Shown: piece by piece, positions 1-10,000 of the stretch
Layout: each line of letters starts with the position of its first letter
Numbering within the stretch: position 1 is the stretch's first letter
Origin: a virus
Virus record (IMG/VR): IMGVR_UViG_3300017729_000029
Coordinates: 1 to 26,040 of that record
Length of the DNA stretch: 26,040 nucleotides
Strand: one strand, 5' to 3'
The notes under the pieces: generated by a model
The model's database searches: none
Told to the model about the DNA's origin: nothing
The model's input: the letters and a program-made list of their open reading frames with translations, nothing else
Position numbers and translations under genes: made by a program

Positions 1-582
1 AAACAATTAATAAAAGTAATAAAGACTCTTGTTGAGGTAGAAACTGCCAAACAACAAGAACGTTTTTTATCGAAAACTTTTCCAAAGATATTGGCAGAGG
101 AAGTAAATAAAAGATTAGCAGAGATGAAGGGAGGTGTAGTCAGCGTTCCCTCTCCGCAAGTAGTTGTAGAGAATGTGATAGACCCATTTGAACAAGCAGA
201 ACTTGCACTTGAGGAACAAAGACAAGCACCAACAAAAAAACTTTCAAACAATCCAATATTGAATGAGGTTTTAAATAATACAAAACCCTTTTCAAAAGCA
301 CAGAGAAGTTCAACACCAGGTGGAGGTAAATCAGTATTAGATAATCTACCACAACAACAACCAATTCAAGAGAGTATGGATAAAACTGTTGAGTTTACTT
401 CTCAAGGAGCTGGAGCTGGAGTTGGAGGATTGAGAACTCAGATGGCTCATAAAATGGGATATGGTGAGGTTACAACAAGACAAAATAAAACAGGTCTTGG
501 AGTACAAACAGGATTACCTGGTCTTGATAAAATATTAAATAGAGATAATTCTGAACTTGTAAAAAAGTTTAAAACTAGATAG
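1..582 (+). CDS. Phage structural protein of unknown function, 3' part only (gene starts upstream of window)
   Basis: The frame is open from base 1 to the TAG at 580-582, giving 193 residues in the window. A TTG at 91 could be read as a start, but open coding-like sequence continues upstream of it to the edge, so I treat this as a gene truncated by the window. The N-terminal visible part is rich in K, E and Q and looks helical, possibly coiled coil. The middle is low-complexity (Pro, Gln, Asn), then a Gly-rich GAGAGVGG stretch and a basic tail ending KKFKTR. No catalytic motif is visible. The stop lies against the Shine-Dalgarno sequence of the gp25-like gene, so it is probably co-transcribed with baseplate genes. 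A virion or assembly role is inference from position only. Confidence 0.7.
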   Translation, partial: KQLIKVIKTLVEVETAKQQERFLSKTFPKILAEEVNKRLAEMKGGVVSVPSPQVVVENVIDPFEQAELALEEQRQAPTKKLSNNPILNEVLNNTKPFSKAQRSSTPGGGKSVLDNLPQQQPIQESMDKTVEFTSQGAGAGVGGLRTQMAHKMGYGEVTTRQNKTGLGVQTGLPGLDKILNRDNSELVKKFKTR

Positions 583-592
583 GGAGTAAACA

Positions 593-1024
593 ATGGCTTA
601 TATTCTTGATAAAAAAGTAGTAACCGATACTGAGGAGTTTTCAAATCAGGCATATGGTATCACCTTACCAGTACAACGAGGTAATACTGGTTATTTTTCT
701 CAAGCGTTTAGTTCATTCGAGCAGGCAAAAAGTAATTTAAGAAATTTACTTTTAACAAGAAAGGGAGAAAGAATATTTCAACCAAATTTTGGTTCTGGTA
801 TTCATGAGTTATTATTTGAACAATCAACTAATGACCTTGAATCAAGATTACAAGAAAATATAACAGATAGTGTAAACTTTTGGTTACCATATATAAACAT
901 AGATACCATAGATGTAAATATGACTGATGAAATGAAAGATAGATATACTGCAGAAATGAAAGTACAATTTACAGTTGGTAATGTATATGAACCACAAGAA
1001 ATAACATTTTTAGTTGAGGGATAA
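593..1024 (+). CDS. gp25: Baseplate wedge protein, gp25/GpW-gp25 family
   Basis: The 143-residue product is close to the length of T4 gp25 (about 132). Residues about 45-75 carry the family hallmark: a helix ending in LLLTRKGERIFQPNFGSG followed by HELLFEQ. This is the conserved GER-x-P-x-FG-(S/C)-G-(L/I)-x-x-LLFE region of the gp25 fold. In contractile tails gp25 joins gp6 and gp53 to form the wedge core and nucleates the sheath. The start ATG at 593 has GGGAG about 7 nt upstream, overlapping the stop of the preceding gene. The next gene, 6 nt downstream, is gp6-like, which is the expected partner. No lysozyme-like catalytic residues are claimed. Confidence 0.93.
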   Translation: MAYILDKKVVTDTEEFSNQAYGITLPVQRGNTGYFSQAFSSFEQAKSNLRNLLLTRKGERIFQPNFGSGIHELLFEQSTNDLESRLQENITDSVNFWLPYINIDTIDVNMTDEMKDRYTAEMKVQFTVGNVYEPQEITFLVEG

Positions 1025-1030
1025 TAAAAC

Positions 1031-3055
1031 ATGGCATTAAATAGTATAAATAGAAATCCAAATAGTGGTAGAGATATTAAGTATCTTAATAAAGATTTTT
1101 CTCAATTTAGACAAAATCTAATTGAGTACGCAAAAACTTATTTCCCAACAACCTATTCAGATTTTAATGAAGCATCACCTGGAATGATGTTTATAGAAAT
1201 GGCATCATATCTTGGAGATGTACTTTCATATTATACAGATGATACTTTAAAAGAATCGTTAATAACAACAGCAGAAGATAGAGAGAACATAATTGCACTG
1301 GCCGAGTACTTGGGTTATAAACCAAAAGTAACCTCTCCAGCGATTGTTAAATTGAGTGTATATCAAACAGTTCCAGTCATTGGTGCAGGTACAACCGAAG
1401 TTAGACCCGATGATAGATATTATTTAAGAATACCAGAAGGAATGACAGTAACTGCCACAACTCAAGGACAACAATTTAGAAGTACTGAAATGGTAGATTT
1501 TGCATCTGAGGATGATAGAGAAGTTTCAATTTATAGAACGGATGATGATGGAGAACCAACTCTTTATTTAATTAAAAAATATGTAAATGCAATATCAGGT
1601 CAATTGGTAAGTGTAACTCATAATTTTGGTTCATCTCCTTCTCAATTTTCTAAAATACCTTTAGTTGAAAATAATATAATAGATATTGTAGATGTAAGAG
1701 ATTCCAATGGAAATAAATGGTATCATGTTCCTTACCTAGCACAAGAAATGGTTTTTTCTGACTACGCAACAAGTGATACAACAGATAAAGAGTTAGCACA
1801 ATTTAAAGAATCGGTACCAAGTATTTTAAAAACTTTAAAAACAACGAGAAGATTTACAACAAAAGTAAATGCAGATAATACAACAACTCTTGTATTTGGT
1901 GCAGGAAACTCAACTTCATCAGATGAGCAATTAATTCCAAACTTTAAAAATGTTGGTTTAGGATTAAAATCTTCAATTGATAATTTAGGTGCATCTTTTG
2001 ACCCATCAAATTTTTTAAAAACAACATCATACGGACAAGCACCAACTGGTGAATTTACAATTGATTATATTATAGGTGGTGGAGTTGGTTCTAATGTTGG
2101 TGTTGGAGAATTGGTACAACTAGATAGAATAACTTTTCAAGATGATAGAGAAACCTTTACAACAGATGCAGAAAGACGTTTACTACAACAATGTAAAAAT
2201 TCAGTAGCATGTGATAACGAGGAAGCTGGTACAGGTGGTAAGGGTGCAGATACATCCGATGAAATTAAACAAAACGCATTAGCTAATTTTGGTTCACAAA
2301 ATAGAGCAGTAACAAGAAAAGATTACCAAGTAAGAGCACTTTCATTACCTGCAAAGTATGGTGGAATTGCTAAAGCATATTGTGCACCAGATGGTGAACT
2401 TGATAACAACTCACCTTCTTCTATTCTTACAGATAAAAATTCTTTAGAAGAATTTGTAGGATTGGTAGAACAATTAAAAGATTCAGATTCATCTCAGCAA
2501 GAAATTAAAAATAGAGTTGTAAAATATCTTGGTAGTAAAAAGAAAAACATAACTGAAAAAAATAACCCATTTGCAATTAACTTATATGTTTTAGGATATA
2601 ATTCAGATAAAAATCTTTCAACATTAAATCAAGCTATTAAAGAAAATTTAAAAACATATATAAGTGAATATAGAATGTTAACAGATGGTATTAATATTTT
2701 AAATGGATTTATTATTAACATTGGTGTTGAATTTGAAATAAAAGTTTACAATGGGTATAATAAAAGACAAGTACTTACAAGAACTCAGATAGAAATACAA
2801 AATTATTTCAATATTGATAAATGGGCATTTAATATGCCAATTAATATTTCTGAGGTAGAGTTATTAATAGCAGGTGTAGAGGGAGTTCAATCTGTACCAA
2901 AGTGTGAAATCGTTAACAAATGTTTAGGAAACTATTCACAAAATTCATATAACATAATAGATGCAACTAAAGGTAAGATAGTTTATCCATCTTTAGACCC
3001 ATCGATATTTGAAGTTAAGTTTCCAAATAAAGATATAAGAGGGAGAGTAGTATAA
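1031..3055 (+). CDS. gp6: Baseplate wedge protein, gp6-like (Baseplate J superfamily)
   Basis: The 674-residue product is near T4 gp6 (660). The N-terminus (about residues 20-95) has the gp6/J pattern: an aromatic-rich helix with AKTYFPTTYSDFNEASPGMM, then FIEMASYLGDVLSYYTD and AEDRENIIALAEYLGYKP. The central part is beta-rich. A segment around residues 420-440, with SQNRAVTRKDYQVRALSLPAKYGG, fits the J-type domain containing the conserved (A/R)VT-x-(E/K)DY motif. The C-terminus contains DGINILNGFIINIGVEFEIK, resembling the late alpha-beta dimerisation region. In T4, gp6 dimers form the inner ring that ties the six wedges together. It sits between gp25 and a DNRLRE-like gene, overlapping the latter by one base (TAATG), so translation is probably coupled. 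Confidence 0.92.
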   Translation: MALNSINRNPNSGRDIKYLNKDFSQFRQNLIEYAKTYFPTTYSDFNEASPGMMFIEMASYLGDVLSYYTDDTLKESLITTAEDRENIIALAEYLGYKPKVTSPAIVKLSVYQTVPVIGAGTTEVRPDDRYYLRIPEGMTVTATTQGQQFRSTEMVDFASEDDREVSIYRTDDDGEPTLYLIKKYVNAISGQLVSVTHNFGSSPSQFSKIPLVENNIIDIVDVRDSNGNKWYHVPYLAQEMVFSDYATSDTTDKELAQFKESVPSILKTLKTTRRFTTKVNADNTTTLVFGAGNSTSSDEQLIPNFKNVGLGLKSSIDNLGASFDPSNFLKTTSYGQAPTGEFTIDYIIGGGVGSNVGVGELVQLDRITFQDDRETFTTDAERRLLQQCKNSVACDNEEAGTGGKGADTSDEIKQNALANFGSQNRAVTRKDYQVRALSLPAKYGGIAKAYCAPDGELDNNSPSSILTDKNSLEEFVGLVEQLKDSDSSQQEIKNRVVKYLGSKKKNITEKNNPFAINLYVLGYNSDKNLSTLNQAIKENLKTYISEYRMLTDGINILNGFIINIGVEFEIKVYNGYNKRQVLTRTQIEIQNYFNIDKWAFNMPINISEVELLIAGVEGVQSVPKCEIVNKCLGNYSQNSYNIIDATKGKIVYPSLDPSIFEVKFPNKDIRGRVV

Positions 3056-4113
3056 TGTATTATTTTGTAACAGCATCCAAAGATTCAACAATTTATCTTC
3101 AACAACCAGGTCAAAATACTGGTAGAGATGAGATATTAGAAATATCTAAAATTTATTATGGTAATCTTAAAGATATTGCTCGTTCTTTAATTAAATTTGA
3201 TACAGCACCACTATCTGAATCTATTGCAAGTGGAGAAATAACAATGAGTTCTGCAGAAATGCTTTTAACACATTGTGTAGGAACTGAAATACCAAATGAA
3301 TATACAATTTATGCATATCCTATATCGCAATCATGGGATATGGGTATTGGAACACGATTTGATAAGATTTCAACCGATGGAGTATCTTGGAATAGTAGAA
3401 AAACATCTACTTCTTGGATAATTGGTTCGGCATCATTAGAAAGTTCAGGTTCATATAATGGTAAAGGTGGGGTATGGTACACTGGTTCTTCCGCAAGTCA
3501 ATTATTTAATTACGAATCAACTGATATTTCAATGGATGTATCTCAATCAATATCATCATGGGTTGAGGGAGATTTACCAAACGAAGGATTTATATTAAAA
3601 CATGATTCTGCTAAAGAAAACGATACGATTGATTATGGACAATTAAAATTCTTTTCAAAAGAAACAAATACTATATATCAACCGAAATTAAGAATTGGAT
3701 GGGATGATTCTAGTTTTATAACTGGTTCACTAACAGAACTTACATCTGATGATATTCATGTTACTTTTAAAAGATTAAAAACTAGATATAAAGTTGGAAG
3801 CAAACCAGAAATTAGAGTTTTCGGTAGAGAAAAATACCCACTTAAAACTTATGCAAATGAATATGCTTATACAGATGTTTATTATTTACCAACTTCAAGT
3901 TATTATCAAGTTAAAGATATAGTTACGGAGGACGTAGTTGTGCCTTTTGGAGATTATACAAAATTATCTTGTGATTCAAATGGAAATTATTTTAAACTTA
4001 ATTTAACAAATTGGGAATATAATAGAGATTATTATTTAGAAATTAAAATAGATAGAGATGGTGTAGTTGAATACTTTGTAGATAAAGATTTAACTTTTAC
4101 TGTGGAAAAATAA
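3055..4113 (+). CDS. Tail/baseplate surface protein with DNRLRE-like beta-sandwich domain
   Basis: The product has 352 residues. Residues about 5-220 follow the layout of DNRLRE (CBM96-like) domains: an opening 'ASKDSTIYLQQPGQNTGRDE', a SLIKFDTAPL strand, 'SAEMLLTHCVG', then a Trp-rich region (SQSWDMGIG, GVSWNSRK) where these domains often place W residues. It closes with SSWVEGDLPNEGFILK and LKFFSKE...YQPKLRIGW. The NEGF(I/L)L and PKL-x-I elements are typical. Residues about 230-352 look like a second beta domain without a name I can give. DNRLRE domains are known mainly from secreted glycan-active proteins, so an adhesive or spike role on the baseplate is inferred. The gene is coupled to gp6 (overlap of 1 nt) and followed 1 nt later by the next gene. 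Confidence 0.6.
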   Translation: MYYFVTASKDSTIYLQQPGQNTGRDEILEISKIYYGNLKDIARSLIKFDTAPLSESIASGEITMSSAEMLLTHCVGTEIPNEYTIYAYPISQSWDMGIGTRFDKISTDGVSWNSRKTSTSWIIGSASLESSGSYNGKGGVWYTGSSASQLFNYESTDISMDVSQSISSWVEGDLPNEGFILKHDSAKENDTIDYGQLKFFSKETNTIYQPKLRIGWDDSSFITGSLTELTSDDIHVTFKRLKTRYKVGSKPEIRVFGREKYPLKTYANEYAYTDVYYLPTSSYYQVKDIVTEDVVVPFGDYTKLSCDSNGNYFKLNLTNWEYNRDYYLEIKIDRDGVVEYFVDKDLTFTVEK

Positions 4114-4114
4114 G

Positions 4115-5305
4115 ATGGCATTAACTGATAAATTTAGAATCAACGAACTTGCACAAAAAGGTTCCAAGGTAGAGAGAAGAACTACTTCTGGTAAAATTCT
4201 TGTGCAAAAACTAGATGGAAAAGAAATCAGGCCTAAGAATATAGAAGAACAAAAACCATTTGGTGATGTAGTAATTAAAGCAAAAAATCAAAACCCAAAG
4301 TTTAAATCAGAACTTAATGAGGTTGATATTACACCAAATATAGAACAAACTTCTTTTAGTGGTGAATCTACTGGTTATGTAGAGAAACCAAAATATAATG
4401 AAGAAGAATTAAAAAAGGCAGTAGATGTTAAGGTTGATGAGTTAATTAAAAAAAAGAAACCCAAAAGAGGACCATATATACTTAAATCAAAATATGATGA
4501 TTTACGAAAAAAATATGAAGATGCTCTGGCACAAATAGCTGATTTAAGAAAACAACTTAATACTGCACTTGCAGAAATTGAAAGATTAAATGGAGTTGTT
4601 GAACAATTAAAAGTAGAAGTTGATTCTGCAAAATTACAACAAGCAGCAGCAGAAAACCAATTACAAGCAGCAAACAATAGATACATTACACTATTAAGTG
4701 ATTTCCAACAAGCAATTATTAAAGGTACTAAGGAAGCAATAGAGAGAGTATCATTAGAAGCACAAGTACGAGGATTACAGGCACAAAAAGAAACTTTAAT
4801 TAGAATAGAAGAACAAGAAGAAGCAGCACAAGAGGAAACAGCAATAAGAGCAAACCTAAGTGGACCTGATAATTCATATGACCAAAAAGGAGATACTGGT
4901 TGGAAAGTACCCGAACCACATCAAGACCCGAGTTTATTTGAAACTAGACAAATTCATTTTAGAAGTAACAGAGGAGGTTCAGGTTGGAGTGGTTTAGATT
5001 CACTTGAATTATATAACTTTAGTGAAGAAGCAGAAACTACATGGTCTATTTCAGTAGTAGCAGGACAAGGTGGTCATGGAACACCATGGTTAGGTTTTTC
5101 AAAAAGTAATGGTACAATACCACCAAGAAGTGGTGAAACACCTGGTAAGGTTGAAATAGATGCGGTGAAAGTTAGAGCAGTGAATTCCCCTAAAGGTAGA
5201 AGAAAAGAATTTACAGATGATATTACACTAACTATTGGTCAAGATACTTATAACTTAAAAGGTATATTTTATAGAAAACTTAGAAAAGGCGGCGACGGAA
5301 ACTAA
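4115..5305 (+). CDS. Coiled-coil virion protein with C-terminal BACON-like domain
   Basis: The product has 396 residues. Residues 1-105 are charged and probably flexible, with a KKKKPKRG basic cluster near 112. Residues about 120-245 form a long heptad-like helix rich in A, L, E and Q (for example ADLRKQLNTALAEIERLNG), so a coiled-coil trimer or dimer shaft is likely. The C-terminal part (about 285-385) is beta-rich. It reads like a BACON fold: W310 in WSISVVAG, then PWLGFSKSNGTIPPRSGE, an N-x-x-x-x-R turn (NSPKGRRKEF) and ITLTIGQ. BACON domains bind carbohydrate or mucin in Bacteroidetes and their phages. The domain call is by eye and moderate. The gene is packed 1 nt after the DNRLRE-like gene and overlaps the next start by 1 nt (TAATG), so it belongs to the baseplate operon. 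A short-tail-fibre role is possible. Confidence 0.55.
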   Translation: MALTDKFRINELAQKGSKVERRTTSGKILVQKLDGKEIRPKNIEEQKPFGDVVIKAKNQNPKFKSELNEVDITPNIEQTSFSGESTGYVEKPKYNEEELKKAVDVKVDELIKKKKPKRGPYILKSKYDDLRKKYEDALAQIADLRKQLNTALAEIERLNGVVEQLKVEVDSAKLQQAAAENQLQAANNRYITLLSDFQQAIIKGTKEAIERVSLEAQVRGLQAQKETLIRIEEQEEAAQEETAIRANLSGPDNSYDQKGDTGWKVPEPHQDPSLFETRQIHFRSNRGGSGWSGLDSLELYNFSEEAETTWSISVVAGQGGHGTPWLGFSKSNGTIPPRSGETPGKVEIDAVKVRAVNSPKGRRKEFTDDITLTIGQDTYNLKGIFYRKLRKGGDGN

Positions 5306-7029
5306 TGGCAATAAAAGATTTTAAAGACATAGAGGGAAGAAAGGGTTATCTTGTAGAACAAGAAGATAGAAAAATATTTCAAAAAGAAATATCAAAGGCT
5401 AACTTTGGTCTTGGGTGTGCCGATATGATTGAGTTTATACTTTATGATGTGAGTGATAATAAGTTACCACAAGGTGATACTGGTAATCTTGTAAGATATA
5501 TTCATTTAGATGATGCAAATATTTCTAAATATTTTTTAATATCGGATAACATTCTTACTAAAAAAATAGGAGATGTGCCGGAATTTGTGGTAGATTTAGA
5601 AGCTCTAATAAAAGAGGCTGGATATAATAATGGTATTTTTAAAACACAAGTTACTCTTTTAAATCGTAGATTAGGAGAAGAACTTCTTGATTCTAATAAA
5701 TTATGGATACATGAAATTGCACCATCAAGGACTGAAATTAGAGTTTTACCAATTAGAGCAAAAGAAGAAAATAAAGATTTAGAAAAAAGATATAGCGTTT
5801 TTACAGAAGGTGATACTTTTAGAGATGATGTAATTTATCATATTGAAAAATTTATAGAAAGTTTTGATATAGAAAAAATCATAACAAAATTTTTACTTTC
5901 AAAAGGAACTGAGAGTGATGGTAAAAACTATATCAATAAAATAAAACAAGAATTTAAAATTCAAAATTTTGATATCTTTATGTACCAAATTGAAACAAAA
6001 TTAATCGAATCAATGAAGTATTACGCAAACAGAAGAGTTTGGAATATAAATGATATTAATTATGGTAAACCAACCGAAGAACAAGATTGTATAGAATTAT
6101 CAGTTAAAAAATTAAAACAAGATACAATTACTGCTCTAATTAATTCAATTGATTTTAATTTACCAAAAAGAACTATTCAAGATAATAGTGTACTTACTAA
6201 GGAAGAACAAATAACTTTAGATAAGGTAAAACAAATATTAAAAAGTTCAACATCAGATAATATTTATGATACAACCGTACCTCCAAATGAGGTCAAAGGT
6301 TGTACAGACCCAAAAGCACTTAATTTTAATGAGGCAGCAACAGTTAATGATGGTACTTGTGAGTATAGAGATACAATAGTTATAAAAGGGTGTACTAATC
6401 CAAAAGCTACAAACTATAACCCTAAGGCAAATGAAGATGATGGTAGTTGTACATTTGAAAGCAATACAGAAACAAAAATATGGTATATTTGGTCTGATAT
6501 TGCATCATTCGAATATAGAGATGAGTTTGATGTGTTACAAACAATAAATGGAGGAGAATATGATTCATTTAAAGTAGCACAAAAAAAGAATTCATTTAAG
6601 ATAGTAACTGGTGATGTTAGAGATTATGCAAAAACAAGACCACAAACTACATTAAAAAAGTATAGTATAAAAAACACAGACGGAATCGATGAATACGGTG
6701 AAGACATATATGGAAGCCAATTAAACTCAGCGTTTAGTGCACAATATATGGATGCAAATGGAGAACCTCGTGATACTAATCTGATTTACCAAGGAGAAAG
6801 TATTACTATCTGTGCAGAAAAAGATAGTATAACATATCCTCCTAATTTAAAAGTTACATTATTAGGAGAGTGTGATACACAAATTAGTCCAGGTGGTGGA
6901 AGTACTAGTGGTGGAAGTGGAAATAACTCAGGCCCTCTTGGTGGAGGGAGTGGTAGAGATATACCAGTTCCAGGTGATGGTGATGTAGTAGTAGATTACA
7001 ATGATTTAAACATAAAAAATTACAGATAA
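5305..7029 (+). CDS. Tail-associated protein carrying two GCTD-type cysteine repeats
   Basis: The product has 574 residues. The N-terminal half (1-325) is mixed alpha/beta and I do not recognise it. Two tandem 30-residue repeats follow. Each starts GCT(D/N)PKA and ends DG(T/S)C, with C333/C352 in the first and C363/C382 in the second, 19 residues apart in both. This is the GCTD-x-A-x-NYNP-x-A-x-x-DDGSC repeat seen in many surface and secreted Bacteroidetes proteins, thought to be a calcium-binding, disulphide-closed loop. A beta-rich segment comes next, then a Gly/Ser-rich linker near 530 and a short acidic tail. A position among baseplate genes suggests an exposed virion component. Cys pairs in an otherwise Cys-poor virion proteome point to oxidation after lysis. 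Function is inference. Confidence 0.6.
   Translation: MAIKDFKDIEGRKGYLVEQEDRKIFQKEISKANFGLGCADMIEFILYDVSDNKLPQGDTGNLVRYIHLDDANISKYFLISDNILTKKIGDVPEFVVDLEALIKEAGYNNGIFKTQVTLLNRRLGEELLDSNKLWIHEIAPSRTEIRVLPIRAKEENKDLEKRYSVFTEGDTFRDDVIYHIEKFIESFDIEKIITKFLLSKGTESDGKNYINKIKQEFKIQNFDIFMYQIETKLIESMKYYANRRVWNINDINYGKPTEEQDCIELSVKKLKQDTITALINSIDFNLPKRTIQDNSVLTKEEQITLDKVKQILKSSTSDNIYDTTVPPNEVKGCTDPKALNFNEAATVNDGTCEYRDTIVIKGCTNPKATNYNPKANEDDGSCTFESNTETKIWYIWSDIASFEYRDEFDVLQTINGGEYDSFKVAQKKNSFKIVTGDVRDYAKTRPQTTLKKYSIKNTDGIDEYGEDIYGSQLNSAFSAQYMDANGEPRDTNLIYQGESITICAEKDSITYPPNLKVTLLGECDTQISPGGGSTSGGSGNNSGPLGGGSGRDIPVPGDGDVVVDYNDLNIKNYR
6298..6456 (+). repeat. Two tandem GCTD cysteine repeats inside the tail protein (90-nt period)
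   Basis: Copy 1 runs from about 6298 to 6366 and copy 2 from about 6388 to 6456. The first Cys codons are at 6301 and 6391, exactly 90 nt apart, and the second at 6358 and 6448, also 90 nt apart. The protein motif is conserved (GCT, PKA, N(F/Y)N, DG(T/S)C), while codons have drifted at many positions. This looks like an old in-frame duplication kept by selection on the protein. Confidence 0.85.
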
Positions 7030-7046
7030 AAACTAGGGTAAAATAA

Positions 7047-10000
7047 ATGCCACATAATAATAGAGAACATATAAAACCAACCCAACGAGGAAAACGAAAA
7101 GGCCAAATCATTACTGATGGAGAGAAAGTTAATGGTCAAGTTGTGTATGGTACTTGGGAATGGAATGGAAGTCGATGGATTGATATTACAACCGATTCGG
7201 ATGTATTTAGTAGAGATGAAGATGTAGATAAATCATCTGATAATCCAAGTAGTTCTAAAAATGGAGTTGATATATTTGATTCAAAGCTAACAGATGGTGA
7301 TTCAAATACAAAAGGTAGTGATTTAGATACAGAAGATAGTGATTTAAAGCCAGATGGTGAAAACCCACTTTCACTAGCTCCGAGTATAGAAATAACTGTT
7401 AAGGCAACCAAACCTTCAGCAATATTTATTGATGGAGAAGACACGCTATTACAAACATCTCATACATTTAATTATACGGCAAAAGAATTATTAACTCCAA
7501 AAATATTTACAGTTAAAGCAAGTGAAAGTTTTATATCAACGGATGTATATAAAGTTTCTGCAGTTCAAAAAGAATTTGGAAAAGGAGTTGAAGACTTAGA
7601 CCTAGAGAATAAAAAAGGTTTGGTTAAATTTTCTTACTATGAGTTTATAATATTAAAAAACAATAAAATATTTACAGAATTTACTCTAGACTATGATACC
7701 TTATTAGAAAATAGAGCAGCAACATTAGATTTTTCTATTGATACTGATGGTACAGTAATCACACCAGAGCCAGAAAAAACATTAGTAGTAATTACATCAA
7801 ATGTATCATCAAATGATATAATAAGATATCAAACAGCTCCTGATAATCAAACTGATTTTTTACTTGCTGAAGATGAAATTGAATTAGAGGTTACTTCAAA
7901 TGTAAAAGATTTAGATAAATTTATTCAATTTTATGGTGTAGGAATTGATGATACAACTCATACAGTTGAATATACTATTAATACTCCAAATAATAGAGGA
8001 GGACAGACCGTAACTAATATTGATAGTGGAAAAGTATTATTACAAGCAGGAACAACAAATATAACAGTTGATGCGATAAAAATACCACGAACTGATACAC
8101 CAGGAATTCCACTTTTAAATATTTCTTCTAATCAATTAGTATATAACATAAATGGTGAAGAATTATTACAAATTCCATATAGAACTACTAATGCGGATTT
8201 AGTAGAATATTCAATAGGAAGTATTAAAAGACAAATTGGAAGTAGTGGTAGTATCACTCTAGATACAAAAGATTTTACAAACGGAGTTGGTACTTATACA
8301 TTATATGCTCAAGCAAGAAGTTCTAATGGTGGTAGTGATGTTAAAAAAATTATTATTGTTGTAGAAAGTAGAGAATATATACCTGGACCAGATATAACTC
8401 ATATTAATTATCCACAAAATATTAAAGGAGCAGATTTTAAACAATTTAATGTCCCATTTAATGTTAGTTGGCAATCAATCAATACCGATTATATTAGAAT
8501 CTATTCAGGAAAGTATGATGTTGAAGCTGAAAATAACTATTACTTAGGTCAGTTTTCAGAATCAGGAGTTGCAACCTTTACTGTTGAAGATGTTTTAAGA
8601 AATGCAAGAAGAGAATTTTCTGAAGATGATAATATATTACAATTTAAATTATTATTAGTTCCATTTAATTCTCAAGGTGATAAATTAACTGCTGGTAAAA
8701 TAGAAGAAATAAATATTACATTTGATAAAGGTGATTTAGATTTAAGAAGAGGCGATGTAATTGGTGATATTAGAAAAGCATTTGAATATTGTTTTGATTA
8801 TTCTGATTTTGATGAACCCACTTCACCATTCTTAACTCATTATTTACATTTAGGAGATGGAGATAATAAATTAATATCAACATATGGTATTGATGATGAA
8901 ACGTTCTCAGAATATGAATTTGTAAATGATACAAATCAGAGAAAAAAGATTAAAGAAAATAAATCTATTGTTTTAAAATTATACGAACCTTTAGAAAATA
9001 AAATAGATGTAAACGATAAAATTTGGATTTCAAAAATACAATCAATACCTTTAATTGACCAAATAACACTATTAGATGATGTAACTTCTGATTGTATTCC
9101 ATTAACACCAAATTTAAGTTTAGAATTAAATGATGATATTGGTTATCAAATTTATGATGATTTAGTAGCAAGTGGTTCAACATCATCAGAAGCAATAATA
9201 CAAGAATTTGTTTCAGGTAGTGGATTCTCACTTGATACACTTGAGTTAGAATATACATCGGGTAGTACTTACCAATGGGAAAATTTTGTAAAATACTCAT
9301 CAGCAAAAGAAAGAGTTGCAAACTTTTATTATAAAATAAAATTATTAGAATCACATAGAAGTAAACATGAATTACTTTCAAATGCTACTGGTTCTGCAGG
9401 TTCAGTTGCGAGTAAAAACGAACAAAAAAGAATACTTGGAAAAATATCTGAAATTAAACAAAACTTTGATGCATTTGAAAAACATCTTTATACTGTAAAT
9501 GGTTCATTACAATACCCAAAAAATGGTAGTGTTGTTGGTGATATTAAACTTACCGATACTGGTAGTATAGTAAACCCATCTGATACCGCTGCAGTTAATT
9601 GGTATAATTCAATTTATACAGATGCAGCTTTATATGATAGAAATAGCACAGAAAGATTAGTTAATAATTTACCAAGTCATATTCAAGAAGATGATAAAGG
9701 ACAAGAATTTATTTTATTCTTTGATATGATTGGTCAACATTTTGATATTTTATATCATTATATTAAACGATTATCTAAATCTAAAAAAACAGAAAACAAA
9801 TTTGAAAATGGTATTATAAATGACTTAATGTATGAAATGTTAAGTTCACTTGGTTGGGATGCCGATTTAGGATTATCATCAGAAACACTTTGGGAATATG
9901 CATTTGGTGAACATTCGGATGGTACAGAAATATCATCAATGTCAGGTAAAAGTAGACAAGAAGAAACTTGGAGAAGAATATTAAATAATTTACCATACCT

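Noticed and set aside
91-582. A complete gene starting at the TTG at 91
   Set aside because: The frame is open and coding-like all the way to base 1, so a start upstream of the window is more likely. I annotate 1-582 as partial.
8965-9381. 138-codon open frame on the minus strand
   Set aside because: It lies wholly inside the 1729-residue gene, is composed mostly of Leu, Ile, His and Tyr as expected for an antisense shadow of AT-rich coding DNA, and has no ribosome site.
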